Below are positions 28,000 to 35,920 of a stretch of DNA of 64,000 bases, piece after piece (positions within the stretch are counted from its first letter, which is position 1; each line of letters begins with the position of its first letter). Origin of the DNA: Deltaproteobacteria bacterium. Lineage in GTDB: Bacteria > Myxococcota_A > UBA796 > GCA-2862545. The stretch lies in contig REDI01000026.1 of NCBI GenBank assembly GCA_007693595.1, forward strand, positions 41,287 through 105,286, written 5' to 3'. The position numbers were made by a program, and so were the translations under genes. The notes beneath the pieces were generated by a model. The model did no database searches. It saw nothing but the letters and a program-made list of their open reading frames with translations, and was not told the origin of the DNA.

Positions 28000-28775
28000 A
28001 GCGCATCCGTCTACTCGCGACCCGAGAGGTGCGGGAGCTGCTCCGGCAGCCCGCGATGCTGCTCGCGATCACCACGCTCTTCCTGGCGATCGGGGGGCTG
28101 GTTCTCACGTCCGCGGGCATCCTCCAGCTCATCGCCCTGAGCGAGGCGGCGCGGACCGGCACCGAGTCCTGGCTGCCGATCTTCGGTCTGCAAGACGCCT
28201 CTCTCGATGCCGTCGCCGGGTACACCCTCGCCATCGGCGCCTTTCTACTCCTCAGCCAGTACCTCGGGATCTCCGGCGTCTTGGCCGGTCACACGGTCCT
28301 GCACGACCGACAGTGCCACACCCTGCCCTTCCTCTTGCTCGCGCCGATCACCCGCTCAGAGCTCCTGCTCGGCAAGGTGCTCGGCGCCTTGGCGCTCCCG
28401 ACCCTGCTCTTTGTCCTGGGGCAGGCCGTCGTCATGGGCACGCTCGCCGCCCTCCCGCTGACCGCCAACTCCAGCTCCGTGCTGCCCACCAACCCCGCCT
28501 GGTGGATTACGACTCTTCTCGGAGCGCCGATCTGGGCCATCGCCATCGGCCTGAAGTGCGCGATCATCAGCGCCCTGGCCCGCGACGTTCGGACCGCACA
28601 GCAGTCCGTCTGGCTGATCATGTTCTTCGCGACGCTGATCGCAGGCTACCTGCTCGTGCAGCAGCTCCCTGCGGGCGCGTTGACCCAGCTCGGGGTGGCC
28701 GCCCTGGGCGCGACCTTCGCCTGCACGGCCCTCTTCGTGGGCGCGAAGGTCATCAGTCGGGATCTGGGTCGTTGA
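27996..28775 (+). CDS. ABC-2-type transporter permease
   Basis: 259 residues with about six hydrophobic segments (LLAITTLFLAIGGLVL, YTLAIGAFLLLSQYLGISG, LALPTLLFVLGQAVVMGTLAAL, IWAIAIGLKCAIISAL, SVWLIMFFATLIAGYLL, ATFACTALFVGAKVI). An N-terminal REVRELLRQPAM helix before the first segment is typical of CcmB/NosY-like permeases. Overlaps the ATPase gene (ATGA) and truA (TTGA), so three genes are probably coupled. Confidence 0.88.
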   Translation: MKRIRLLATREVRELLRQPAMLLAITTLFLAIGGLVLTSAGILQLIALSEAARTGTESWLPIFGLQDASLDAVAGYTLAIGAFLLLSQYLGISGVLAGHTVLHDRQCHTLPFLLLAPITRSELLLGKVLGALALPTLLFVLGQAVVMGTLAALPLTANSSSVLPTNPAWWITTLLGAPIWAIAIGLKCAIISALARDVRTAQQSVWLIMFFATLIAGYLLVQQLPAGALTQLGVAALGATFACTALFVGAKVISRDLGR

Positions 28776-29512
28776 GCCGCCTGCTGCTCCGGCTGTCGTA
28801 CGACGGCACCGATCTGCACGGCTGCCCGGAGCACCCCGAGGCGCGCACCGTGTGCGGCGTGCTCCGCCAGGCCTTCGAGCGCGTAAACGCCCCTCCTCTC
28901 GCGCTCGAGACCCTCTCTCGGACCGACGCCGGCGTGCACGCGCGTGGGAACGTCGGGCACGTCCTGCTGCCGCGCGCGACCACCCCCGCCCAGGTGCTCG
29001 GCTGGCTGGATCGGCACCTCCCGCGCGATCTACGCTGCACGGCCGCAGCCCACATCTCGACCCTGCCCCCCTGCGGCCCCAAGATCTACACCTATCAGCT
29101 CGACCGATCGCCCTGGGGCGATCCCCACCTCTCCCGTACCGCGTGGCGCCCACCCGCAGCGCTGGATCCCGCGCTGCTCGATGAGCTCTCCGCGTCGCTC
29201 ACGGGCCGCCACGACTTCGCCGCCTTTCGTCGTCACGGCGAGCATCGCACCGATCTCCGCCGGACGATCCTGCGCAGCACCTGGACCCACGAGACCCACC
29301 AGAGCCTCTATACTATTCGCGCAGAGCGATTCTTCTATCGCATGATCCGCGCCCTGGTCGGCGGGATGGTCGCCACCGCCTCCGGGGCCTGCTCGGTCGA
29401 AGCCTGGCACGAGGCCCTGCGGGGCACCCCAACCCACGCCAGCCGTCAGACCGCCCCTGCCGGTGGCCTGTGCCTGGAGGCGCTCTCGATCGACGCAGAC
29501 TGGGTGAGTTGA
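28772..29512 (+). CDS. truA: tRNA pseudouridine synthase A
   Basis: 246 residues. The TTG start at 28772 overlaps the permease stop (TTGA); no better start exists in frame before the fold begins (LRLSYDGTDLHG). The catalytic Asp lies in the conserved SRTDAGVHARGN, followed by a C-terminal FYRMIRALVGGMV typical of TruA. It isomerises U38-U40 in tRNA anticodon stems. Its coupling to an ABC transporter is unusual and probably incidental. Converges on the desaturase with a 6-nt gap. Confidence 0.93.
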   Translation: MSRLLLRLSYDGTDLHGCPEHPEARTVCGVLRQAFERVNAPPLALETLSRTDAGVHARGNVGHVLLPRATTPAQVLGWLDRHLPRDLRCTAAAHISTLPPCGPKIYTYQLDRSPWGDPHLSRTAWRPPAALDPALLDELSASLTGRHDFAAFRRHGEHRTDLRRTILRSTWTHETHQSLYTIRAERFFYRMIRALVGGMVATASGACSVEAWHEALRGTPTHASRQTAPAGGLCLEALSIDADWVS

Positions 29513-29518
29513 GCCCGC

Positions 29519-30364
29519 CTACTTTGCGGCCGCGACCCCTTCTACCGGGGCATTGGGGTGGCCCTGAGGATACCAGGCCCGCCCGAGCAGCGTGAAGGGA
29601 AAGCAGGGGCGCCGGTAGAGCTTCGGGGGGATCTTATCGGCGATCGAGGCATGAAAGGCGGGCAGCTCGGACCAGTGGACGGTGCAGCGAACGTGATGGG
29701 CCGTGTGGTAGCCCAGGTTGCCGGTGAGCACGTTGTAGCCCGTATGGATGATGTTCCAGCTCGCGGCAAACTTGTCGTCGGTGTCGAGGCCCGCGTGGTG
29801 GTAATAGGTGTGCCACGCGGTCACGTAGAGCCCGACCACCATCGGCAGGACGAAGAGCAACAGCGCATTGATCGGGTTGATGAGCAGCGCGGTGAGCACC
29901 ACGAGCCCCGTGATGACCGCCCAGATCAAAAACTGCTTGCGCTTGAGCTCATGCTGCTTGGCCTTGGCCCAGATCCGCGGATAAGCGGTGATAAAGACGC
30001 TGAAGCTATACTCGTGCGGCCCCATGACGCTGCCGTCGGGCCTCGCCCAGCGCGACTCGTCGAGCTTCTGGTCGAGGTAATTCACGTGGTGGCCCGCGTT
30101 GTGGTGTAGCTCCCAGGCTAGCGGCAGGGCGCCAGTCTGCAGGGCGAAGACCACCTCCAGCAGGCGGTTGAGCAGCTTGTGATAGAAGGTCGCCACATGC
30201 TGATGATGGTGGTTCCACGCGCAGATACAGGCCTTGGGCAGCAGCCCCGCGACCGCCCAAGGCAGCGCCACCCACCAAGGCGCGACGAGGAAGACCGCCA
30301 CATCGAGCACAAAGGACAGGAGGATCAGGGTGATCGGCAGGACATCTGCTCGGTAGCGGAACAT
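29519..30364 (-). CDS. Membrane fatty acid desaturase/hydroxylase
   Basis: 281 residues with hydrophobic helices and the three histidine clusters of the diiron superfamily: NHHHQH, HHNAGHH and GYHTAHH. It inserts a double bond or hydroxyl in acyl chains at the inner membrane. In this window it can be linked to lipid remodelling (btaA-btaB at 42598), but only by theme. ATG at 30364 with GAGGC upstream. Confidence 0.92.
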   Translation of the reverse strand: MFRYRADVLPITLILLSFVLDVAVFLVAPWWVALPWAVAGLLPKACICAWNHHHQHVATFYHKLLNRLLEVVFALQTGALPLAWELHHNAGHHVNYLDQKLDESRWARPDGSVMGPHEYSFSVFITAYPRIWAKAKQHELKRKQFLIWAVITGLVVLTALLINPINALLLFVLPMVVGLYVTAWHTYYHHAGLDTDDKFAASWNIIHTGYNVLTGNLGYHTAHHVRCTVHWSELPAFHASIADKIPPKLYRRPCFPFTLLGRAWYPQGHPNAPVEGVAAAK

Positions 30365-30449
30365 GGCGGCCTCGGCGACAGAGGGGTGACTCTAACCGCG
30401 GGCCTGCAGCCTGGCGAATGGGGTTGGAGAGAGGCTGGGGGTGGTCGCG

Positions 30450-32309
30450 CTAAGGTTCCCGCTCACTCAGGGCCGCCCACCGCTCATAAGCCGCCTCGAG
30501 GAGCGCGGGCAGGGTGCGGAGCCGCTCGTCGAGCGGCCCCACGTCGTCGGCGGCCTCGCGGTAGGTCGCCGGATCGGCCAGGCGGGACTCGATCTGGGCT
30601 TGCTCGGCTTCGAGCGCCTCGATCTGCCCCGGGAGGTCCGCGAGCTCCTGGCGCTCCTTAAAGGAGAGGCGCTTCGTGGCCGCTGGCTTGGGTGGAGGGG
30701 CTGGCCCAGAAGCCTCCGCTGGCTCCAAGGTGTCTCGCCGCGCGGCCTCGCGGGCCTGTCTAGCCCGGATCGCCTGGGTACGATCCGCGTAGATGCCGGT
30801 GGAGCCATCGCCGTGCAGCGAGAGGATCCGCGTGCAGACCCGGTCCAGGAAGGCCCGATCATGCGTGACGATCACCGCTGCCCCATCGAACTGCAGGAGC
30901 GCCTCTTCGAGCACTCCGAGGGTCTGCAGATCGAGATCGTTCGTCGGCTCGTCGAGCAGCAGCAGGTTGCAGCCCTGCAAGAGCAGTCTCGAGAGTAGCA
31001 GTCTGGCCCGCTCCCCCCCCGACAGCGTCTCGACCCGCTGCTGGAGCATCTCTCGGGGGAAGAGCATACGACGCAGGAAGCCCGCGACGTGGATCGGGCG
31101 GCCGGCGACGACGACATGATCGTTGCCCTGCCCGACCGCCTCGAAGACCGTGTCACCGTCCGACAGACCGCTGCGATGCTGATCCAGCACCGCGACCTTG
31201 AACCGCGGCGCCTTGAGCACCTCGCCCCCGTCAGGCTCCTCGACGCCCGCGATCAAGCGAAGCAAGGTTGACTTTCCTGCGCCGTTCGGCCCGACCACCC
31301 CTACGCGCTCCCCCGCGATGAGGTTGAGCGAGAGCGACCGGAAGAGCACGCGATCCCCATAGGCCTTGCGCAAGTCGTGCAGCTCGAGCACCGAGCGACC
31401 CGTCTTGATGCCGGTCGAGAGTTCGAGATCGAAGGCCCGATCCTCGGGGAGATCGTGGGCGACCTTCAGCTTCTCGAGGCGCTCGAGCCGCGCCTTCTGC
31501 TTGGTCGAGCGCGCAGCGGGCGAGCGGGCGGCCCAGGCTGCCTCGGAGCGGAGGAGCGAGACCCGCCGGGCTTCAGCGCGAGACAGCGACGCCAGACGCT
31601 CGGCTCGCTCTAGCAAGTAGTCCGCATAGCTCCCCTCGTAGCTCACGGTTCGGCCCTGCTCGATCTCAACGATGCGATCGGCGACCGCCTCGAGCAGGTA
31701 GCGATCGTGGGTGATCAGCACCAGCGCACCGTCGTAGCCGAGGAGCCAGGCCTGGAGCCACTCGATGGTGTCCGCGTCGAGGTGGTTGGTCGGCTCATCG
31801 AGGAGCAGGACCTCGGGTCGGGTGAGCAAGGCCCGCGCGAGGGCCAGCCGACGACGCTCGCCACCCGAGAGCTCCTGGATTCGGGCGGAGCGCGGGGGGG
31901 CCCCCAGGCGATCGAGCATCGCGTCGACCTCGTGGGCGCGGCTCCACCCGACGGTGTCGAGACGAGCCTGGAGGGTCGAGGCGTCGCCGAGGCGGCCTTC
32001 TTCGAGGGCGCTCTGGTAGCGAAAGAGCAGCTCCCGGTGCCACCGGAGCGCGTCTTCGGCCGCCTCGCCCACCGTGTCGAAGGGCAGCTCCGGTTCCTGA
32101 CGCAACAAGACGCAGCGTTCCGCGCCCATCACCTCGCCGTGGTCCGGAGCGTCGAACCCCGCAAGCAGGCCCACGAGGGTCGACTTGCCGCTCCCATTGA
32201 CCCCGACGAGCCCGACCCGATCCCGGTGGTGCACGTCGAGGGAACAGCCCTGCAGTACCAGACGATCGCCGAAGGATTTCTCGATCTGACGGGCGCGAAG
32301 CACGAGCAT
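30450..32309 (-). CDS. uup: ABC-F family ATPase, Uup-type
   Basis: 619 residues with two ABC domains. Walker A VGVNGSGKST and GPNGAGKST, signatures LSGGERRR and LSGGERARL, and Walker B LLLDEPTNHLD and LLLDEPTNDLD are all present. No membrane segments. A charged linker joins the domains and a C-terminal coiled coil (SFKERQELADLPGQIEALEAEQAQIESRL) matches Uup. ABC-F proteins act on the ribosome or in nucleic-acid processes. The divergent MYXO-CTERM gene at 32490 shares the upstream region. Confidence 0.93.
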   Translation of the reverse strand: MLVLRARQIEKSFGDRLVLQGCSLDVHHRDRVGLVGVNGSGKSTLVGLLAGFDAPDHGEVMGAERCVLLRQEPELPFDTVGEAAEDALRWHRELLFRYQSALEEGRLGDASTLQARLDTVGWSRAHEVDAMLDRLGAPPRSARIQELSGGERRRLALARALLTRPEVLLLDEPTNHLDADTIEWLQAWLLGYDGALVLITHDRYLLEAVADRIVEIEQGRTVSYEGSYADYLLERAERLASLSRAEARRVSLLRSEAAWAARSPAARSTKQKARLERLEKLKVAHDLPEDRAFDLELSTGIKTGRSVLELHDLRKAYGDRVLFRSLSLNLIAGERVGVVGPNGAGKSTLLRLIAGVEEPDGGEVLKAPRFKVAVLDQHRSGLSDGDTVFEAVGQGNDHVVVAGRPIHVAGFLRRMLFPREMLQQRVETLSGGERARLLLSRLLLQGCNLLLLDEPTNDLDLQTLGVLEEALLQFDGAAVIVTHDRAFLDRVCTRILSLHGDGSTGIYADRTQAIRARQAREAARRDTLEPAEASGPAPPPKPAATKRLSFKERQELADLPGQIEALEAEQAQIESRLADPATYREAADDVGPLDERLRTLPALLEAAYERWAALSEREP

Positions 32310-32489
32310 GAGGAGCCTCGAAGGAGTCGGCAGAGACCAGCGGACGGGAGCAGAGAGGTGTTACACTGCCACGCGGGCTCCCGCGACCTGTAAAAAATTT
32401 CCCTTGCGGGAGACGTTGCGACGCTGTAAAACGGCCGCGCGGGATGACACTGGCTCCCTCTGGCGCCGGTCCCTTGGAGGAATCTACTG

Positions 32490-33884
32490 ATGCGTAACCT
32501 TATTCTTCTCTCTGCGGTCAGCTTGCCTGTCGCGGCGCTGGCGAACACGGAGCCCCTCGACGGCGAGTCGAACGACGAGCTGGTCGAGTTTGAGATCGAG
32601 AGCCAACTCTTCCGGGGCGAAGACCTCGACTTCGGCTTTCAGTTGCGCGACTTCGCTGGGGGAGAGGACTATTCTGCGCGTATCTCGGTCATCGTCGATG
32701 TAAGGTCTGATATGACCGCGGCCATGGAGGCGCTGTCGGCCATGCATTGGCCCGACACCCTCACCAACTCCTGGAAAGAGTCGGAGCGCGGGGGAACCGT
32801 CCTCCTTGAGAACTCCGGTCTCGTTGCCCTGCGCATTCAAGCTCGCATCGCTGGCTCGGTCCTTAGCTACGACCTCTGGGACCAGAGCCTGAGCTGGGTC
32901 GAAGAGATCCCCTTGAACGCGGTCCTGCTGGGTGGAGCTCGAGGCGGGGACTCCGTCAACCTCACGACCATCGGCGATGCCCTCCCAGGCCTCGACCGCG
33001 ACTTGAACTTCGACCTGACTGAACTCATGGGCCTCGACCCATCCACCACGGCCGACCTCGACATCAACATCAACGTCCGACCCGTGCTCGAGGCCGTCCT
33101 GACCGGGGAGCGCATTCAGGTTCGCCGCTCCAACGCGGCCCATGCAGGCGACGTCCACTCCCTCAGCGACGAGGTCGAGATCCCGGCGCCGAGCACCGGA
33201 TCCAGTGAGGTATCTATCCGACCGATCTGGCACGGCTCCTTCGAAGGAGACATGGGTCTGCGCTTCGCCATCGGCGTGAGTGCGCAGTTCGGAAGCTTCA
33301 ACATCAACATCGATCCCGCCTACGAGTATCGCCTGATGCTCTTCGACGACGAGCTCAAGAGCATCCAGTCCGACAACTCCCTGACGGTCAGCCACGACCT
33401 GCCCTCCATTCGAGTCAGCGAAAACACGCTCGACTTCGGGCGCGTCATCCTCGGCGACAGCAGCACGGTCGAAGTCACCGTCGAGAACCACGGCAACGTG
33501 GAACTCTACGGCGATGGCTGGACCGAAGGCGATGGCTTCGTCATGCCTGACTACAATCTGCTGTTGGCCCGCAACAACAACGGGCCACCCACCCGCGACA
33601 CCTTCGAGATCGACTTCCTTCCTACGGAGCTCGGCGAGTTCTCGGGCACCCTCTACTTTCACACCAATGATCCGACCCAACCTCTGCTGGCCATCCCCAT
33701 GGTCGGCGTTGGCGTCGACCCTGCAGATCCTGGTGGAGACCCCAACGATCCGGGCGACGGAAGCGGCCTTGTCACTCAGGAAGGCCGTGGCTGCGGCTGC
33801 GCCTCGGTCAGCCCATCCGGCGGCCTCGGGGCCCTGGCTCTCTTGGGCCTCGTCGGCCTCATCGCGCGCCGTCGGCGCCGCTGA
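32490..33884 (+). CDS. Surface protein with MYXO-CTERM-type anchor
   Basis: 464 residues. A signal peptide (MRNLILLSAVSLPVAALA) precedes a large domain I do not recognise. A choice-of-anchor/HYDIN-like immunoglobulin fold follows at about 305-410 (ENTLDFGRVILGDSSTVEVTVENHGN). The tail has GCGCASVSPSGG, a hydrophobic helix and RRRRR, the MYXO-CTERM sorting signal processed by a myxosortase in the Myxococcota. The Cys pair is the expected modification site. Likely exported and anchored at the cell surface. ATG with GGAGG about 10 nt upstream. Strong evidence for the lineage. Confidence 0.85.
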   Translation: MRNLILLSAVSLPVAALANTEPLDGESNDELVEFEIESQLFRGEDLDFGFQLRDFAGGEDYSARISVIVDVRSDMTAAMEALSAMHWPDTLTNSWKESERGGTVLLENSGLVALRIQARIAGSVLSYDLWDQSLSWVEEIPLNAVLLGGARGGDSVNLTTIGDALPGLDRDLNFDLTELMGLDPSTTADLDININVRPVLEAVLTGERIQVRRSNAAHAGDVHSLSDEVEIPAPSTGSSEVSIRPIWHGSFEGDMGLRFAIGVSAQFGSFNINIDPAYEYRLMLFDDELKSIQSDNSLTVSHDLPSIRVSENTLDFGRVILGDSSTVEVTVENHGNVELYGDGWTEGDGFVMPDYNLLLARNNNGPPTRDTFEIDFLPTELGEFSGTLYFHTNDPTQPLLAIPMVGVGVDPADPGGDPNDPGDGSGLVTQEGRGCGCASVSPSGGLGALALLGLVGLIARRRRR

Positions 33885-33908
33885 GCCCGTCGGATCCCGC
33901 ACCTCACA

Positions 33909-33938
33909 AGACCCCGTCGTCCTCGGACCGCGGGGTCT
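33909..33938 (+). terminator. Hairpin after the MYXO-CTERM gene
   Basis: AGACCCCG (33909-33916) pairs with CGGGGTCT (33931-33938), and the loop contains GTCC/GGAC. Only a short T-poor tail follows (CGTCGTT), so termination is plausible but unproven. Confidence 0.4.
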
Positions 33939-33973
33939 CGTCGTTAAGGCCGCGCCATCGTCAGCACTATCGG

Positions 33974-33981
33974 GCTACACT
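33974..33981 (+). promoter_or_regulatory. Candidate -10 box (GCTACACT) for the aminotransferase
   Basis: GCTACACT lies 20 nt before the ATG at 34002 and exactly matches the boxes at 41935 and 58648. It implies a leader of about 14 nt. No -35 match. Confidence 0.35.
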
Positions 33982-34001
33982 GAGGCGATCGCGAGGACTC
34001 C

Positions 34002-35744
34002 ATGGACCAGCACGCCGAACACCTGATCGACAGCATCCGGCGCGGCATCATCGGCGCTGACGAGGTCCTCGACGGCCCCTTCGGTCCGCGCCGGGTCACC
34101 TACGCCGACTACACCGCCTCCGGCCGTAGCCTCTCCTTCCTCGAGGACTACCTTCGGAACGAGGTCATGCCCTTCTATGCCAACACCCACACCGAGGCCT
34201 CCGCCACCGGACGGCAGACGACCCGGCTGCGCGAAGAGGCGCGGGCGATCATCCATCGGGCCGTCGGGGGCGGGCCTGACGATGTCGTGATCTTCTGCGG
34301 GTCCGGCGCGACTGGGGCGATCCACAAGCTCATCGACATCTTGGGTCTGCGTATCCCTCGAGAGCTCGATGAGCGCTACGAGCTCGCCCGTCAGATCCCC
34401 CCCAAGGAGCGGCCGGTGGTCTTCATCGGCCCCTACGAACACCACAGCAACGAGCTCCCCTGGCGCGAGAGCGTGGCCGAAGTCCTCACGATCCCCGAAG
34501 ACGCCGATGGTCGGATCTGCCTGCGCACCCTGGAGCAGGAGCTAGCTCGGCACCAGCGCCGCCCCCTGCGGATCGGCAGCTTCTCCGCTGCGTCCAACGT
34601 CACGGGCATCGGCAGCAAGACCGCCGAGATCGCCATCTTGCTCCACCGCTATGGCGCGCTCTCGCTCTGGGACTTCGCCGCGGCGGGGCCTTATGTCTCG
34701 ATGGACATGAACCTGTCGGGTGAAGGCCCCCACGGGCAACTAGCCTACAAGGATGCGATCTTCCTCTCACCACACAAGTTCGTGGGCGGTCCTGGAACTC
34801 CGGGCCTGCTCATCGCCAAGCGGCACCTCTTTCGCAACAAGGTTCCTGCGGTGCCCGGCGGCGGAACGGTCGCCTACGTCAACCCCACCGAGCACCGCTA
34901 CCTCGACGACCCCGTCCATCGAGAAGAGGGTGGCACACCCAGTATCCTCGGCGCGATCCGCGCCGGGCTGGTTTTCCAGCTCAAAGAAGCCGTCGGCGTG
35001 CAGACCATCCGGGCGCGGGAGCACGCCTTCATTCAGCGTGCCATCGACGTGTGGAGCGCCCACCCTCAGATCGAGATCCTGGGCAATCCACAGCTCTGGC
35101 GACTCTCGATCGTGAGCTTCGTGGTCCGTCACGGCGCGCGAAGACTCCATCACAACTTCGTGGTATCGCTGCTCAGCGATCTCTTTGGCATCCAGAGCCG
35201 GGGAGGCTGCTCCTGCGCCGGGCCGTACGGGCACCGCCTGCTGGGCATCGACCTTGAGCGAAGCCACGCCTTCGAGCGTGAGATCCTGAGGGGCTCCGAG
35301 GGGATCAAGCCCGGCTGGGTTCGGGTGAACTTTAACTATTTCATCGACGAGGCCTCGTTCGACTTCCTCGTCGACGCGGTCCAGTGGGTGGCGGATCACG
35401 GCGCAGAGCTCCTGCCCTTGTACCACTTCGATCCCCAGACCGGGATCTGGCAGCACCGAGGCGGGCACCCCAGCCCCCCGGCCAGCCTACACGATGTCCG
35501 CTACGACGCGGGGTCCATGGAGTACCCAAGCCACCACCGCCGCGAGCCCTCCTGGCGGGTCGGCCGCTACCTCAACGAGGCGGACCGCATCCTCGCCGAG
35601 CTCCGAGAGCGCCCCCCGGAGCCGGCACCGCTGGAGCCGCCGCTCTCGGCCGACTTCGAGAGCTTGCGCTGGTTCGCCCTGCCCTGCGAGGGCGAGAGAT
35701 GTCCAGGGGCGGCACCACGGAAGACCAACACGCCCCGGTCCTGA
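34002..35744 (+). CDS. PLP-dependent class V aminotransferase / cysteine desulfurase-like protein
   Basis: 580 residues, longer than SufS/NifS (about 400) owing to an extended C-terminus. The PLP lysine is in LSPHKFVGGPGTPG. Cofactor-binding residues fall in CGSGATGAIHKL, PYEHHSN, SAASNVTG and WDFAAAGP. SRGGCSCAGPYGH supplies a Cys in the place of the desulfurase nucleophile. It could be a cysteine desulfurase or a related lyase; no IscU or SufU-type scaffold is adjacent. ATG with GAGGA 4 nt upstream. Preceded by a GCTACACT box. Confidence 0.88.
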   Translation: MDQHAEHLIDSIRRGIIGADEVLDGPFGPRRVTYADYTASGRSLSFLEDYLRNEVMPFYANTHTEASATGRQTTRLREEARAIIHRAVGGGPDDVVIFCGSGATGAIHKLIDILGLRIPRELDERYELARQIPPKERPVVFIGPYEHHSNELPWRESVAEVLTIPEDADGRICLRTLEQELARHQRRPLRIGSFSAASNVTGIGSKTAEIAILLHRYGALSLWDFAAAGPYVSMDMNLSGEGPHGQLAYKDAIFLSPHKFVGGPGTPGLLIAKRHLFRNKVPAVPGGGTVAYVNPTEHRYLDDPVHREEGGTPSILGAIRAGLVFQLKEAVGVQTIRAREHAFIQRAIDVWSAHPQIEILGNPQLWRLSIVSFVVRHGARRLHHNFVVSLLSDLFGIQSRGGCSCAGPYGHRLLGIDLERSHAFEREILRGSEGIKPGWVRVNFNYFIDEASFDFLVDAVQWVADHGAELLPLYHFDPQTGIWQHRGGHPSPPASLHDVRYDAGSMEYPSHHRREPSWRVGRYLNEADRILAELRERPPEPAPLEPPLSADFESLRWFALPCEGERCPGAAPRKTNTPRS

Positions 35745-35804
35745 TCGGCAACATCGCCAGCTCCTTCGCCCCCGCCGACTGATCTCCAGGCTGCACAACG
35801 CAAG

Positions 35805-35876
35805 GCTGACAACTCGACATACCCGCCGCCAACCCAACGATATGGCCTTGATTGGCCCATGTCGGGAGTTGTCAGC
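35805..35876. promoter_or_regulatory. Large inverted repeat upstream of the coiled-coil barrel gene
   Basis: Left arm GCTGACAACTCGACAT (35805-35820) and right arm ATGTCGGGAGTTGTCAGC (35859-35876) are complementary over 16 bases, with a 2-nt insertion in the right arm and a 38-nt loop. The right arm contains TTGTCA, a -35 match. It may be an operator or an mRNA/DNA cruciform. Confidence 0.6.
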
Positions 35877-35899
35877 GGACGCCGGACGTGGCATATACC
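35869..35899 (+). promoter_or_regulatory. Candidate promoter for the gene at 35921
   Basis: TTGTCA (35869-35874) as -35, then TATACC at 35894-35899 (19 bp; overlapping ATATAC gives 18 bp). The -35 lies inside the right arm of the inverted repeat, so a bound protein there would block transcription. Start codon 22 nt downstream. Confidence 0.45.
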
Positions 35900-35920
35900 A
35901 AGGCGCTCTCGGAGGCCCCG

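Noticed and set aside
28313..28771. N-terminal extension of TruA over the permease gene
   Set aside because: The TruA fold starts at the TTG at 28772; the upstream part is a shadow of the ABC permease.
32484..33902. 472-codon minus-strand frame over the MYXO-CTERM gene
   Set aside because: The plus frame has a signal peptide, Ig-like domain and MYXO-CTERM tail; the minus frame has none of these.
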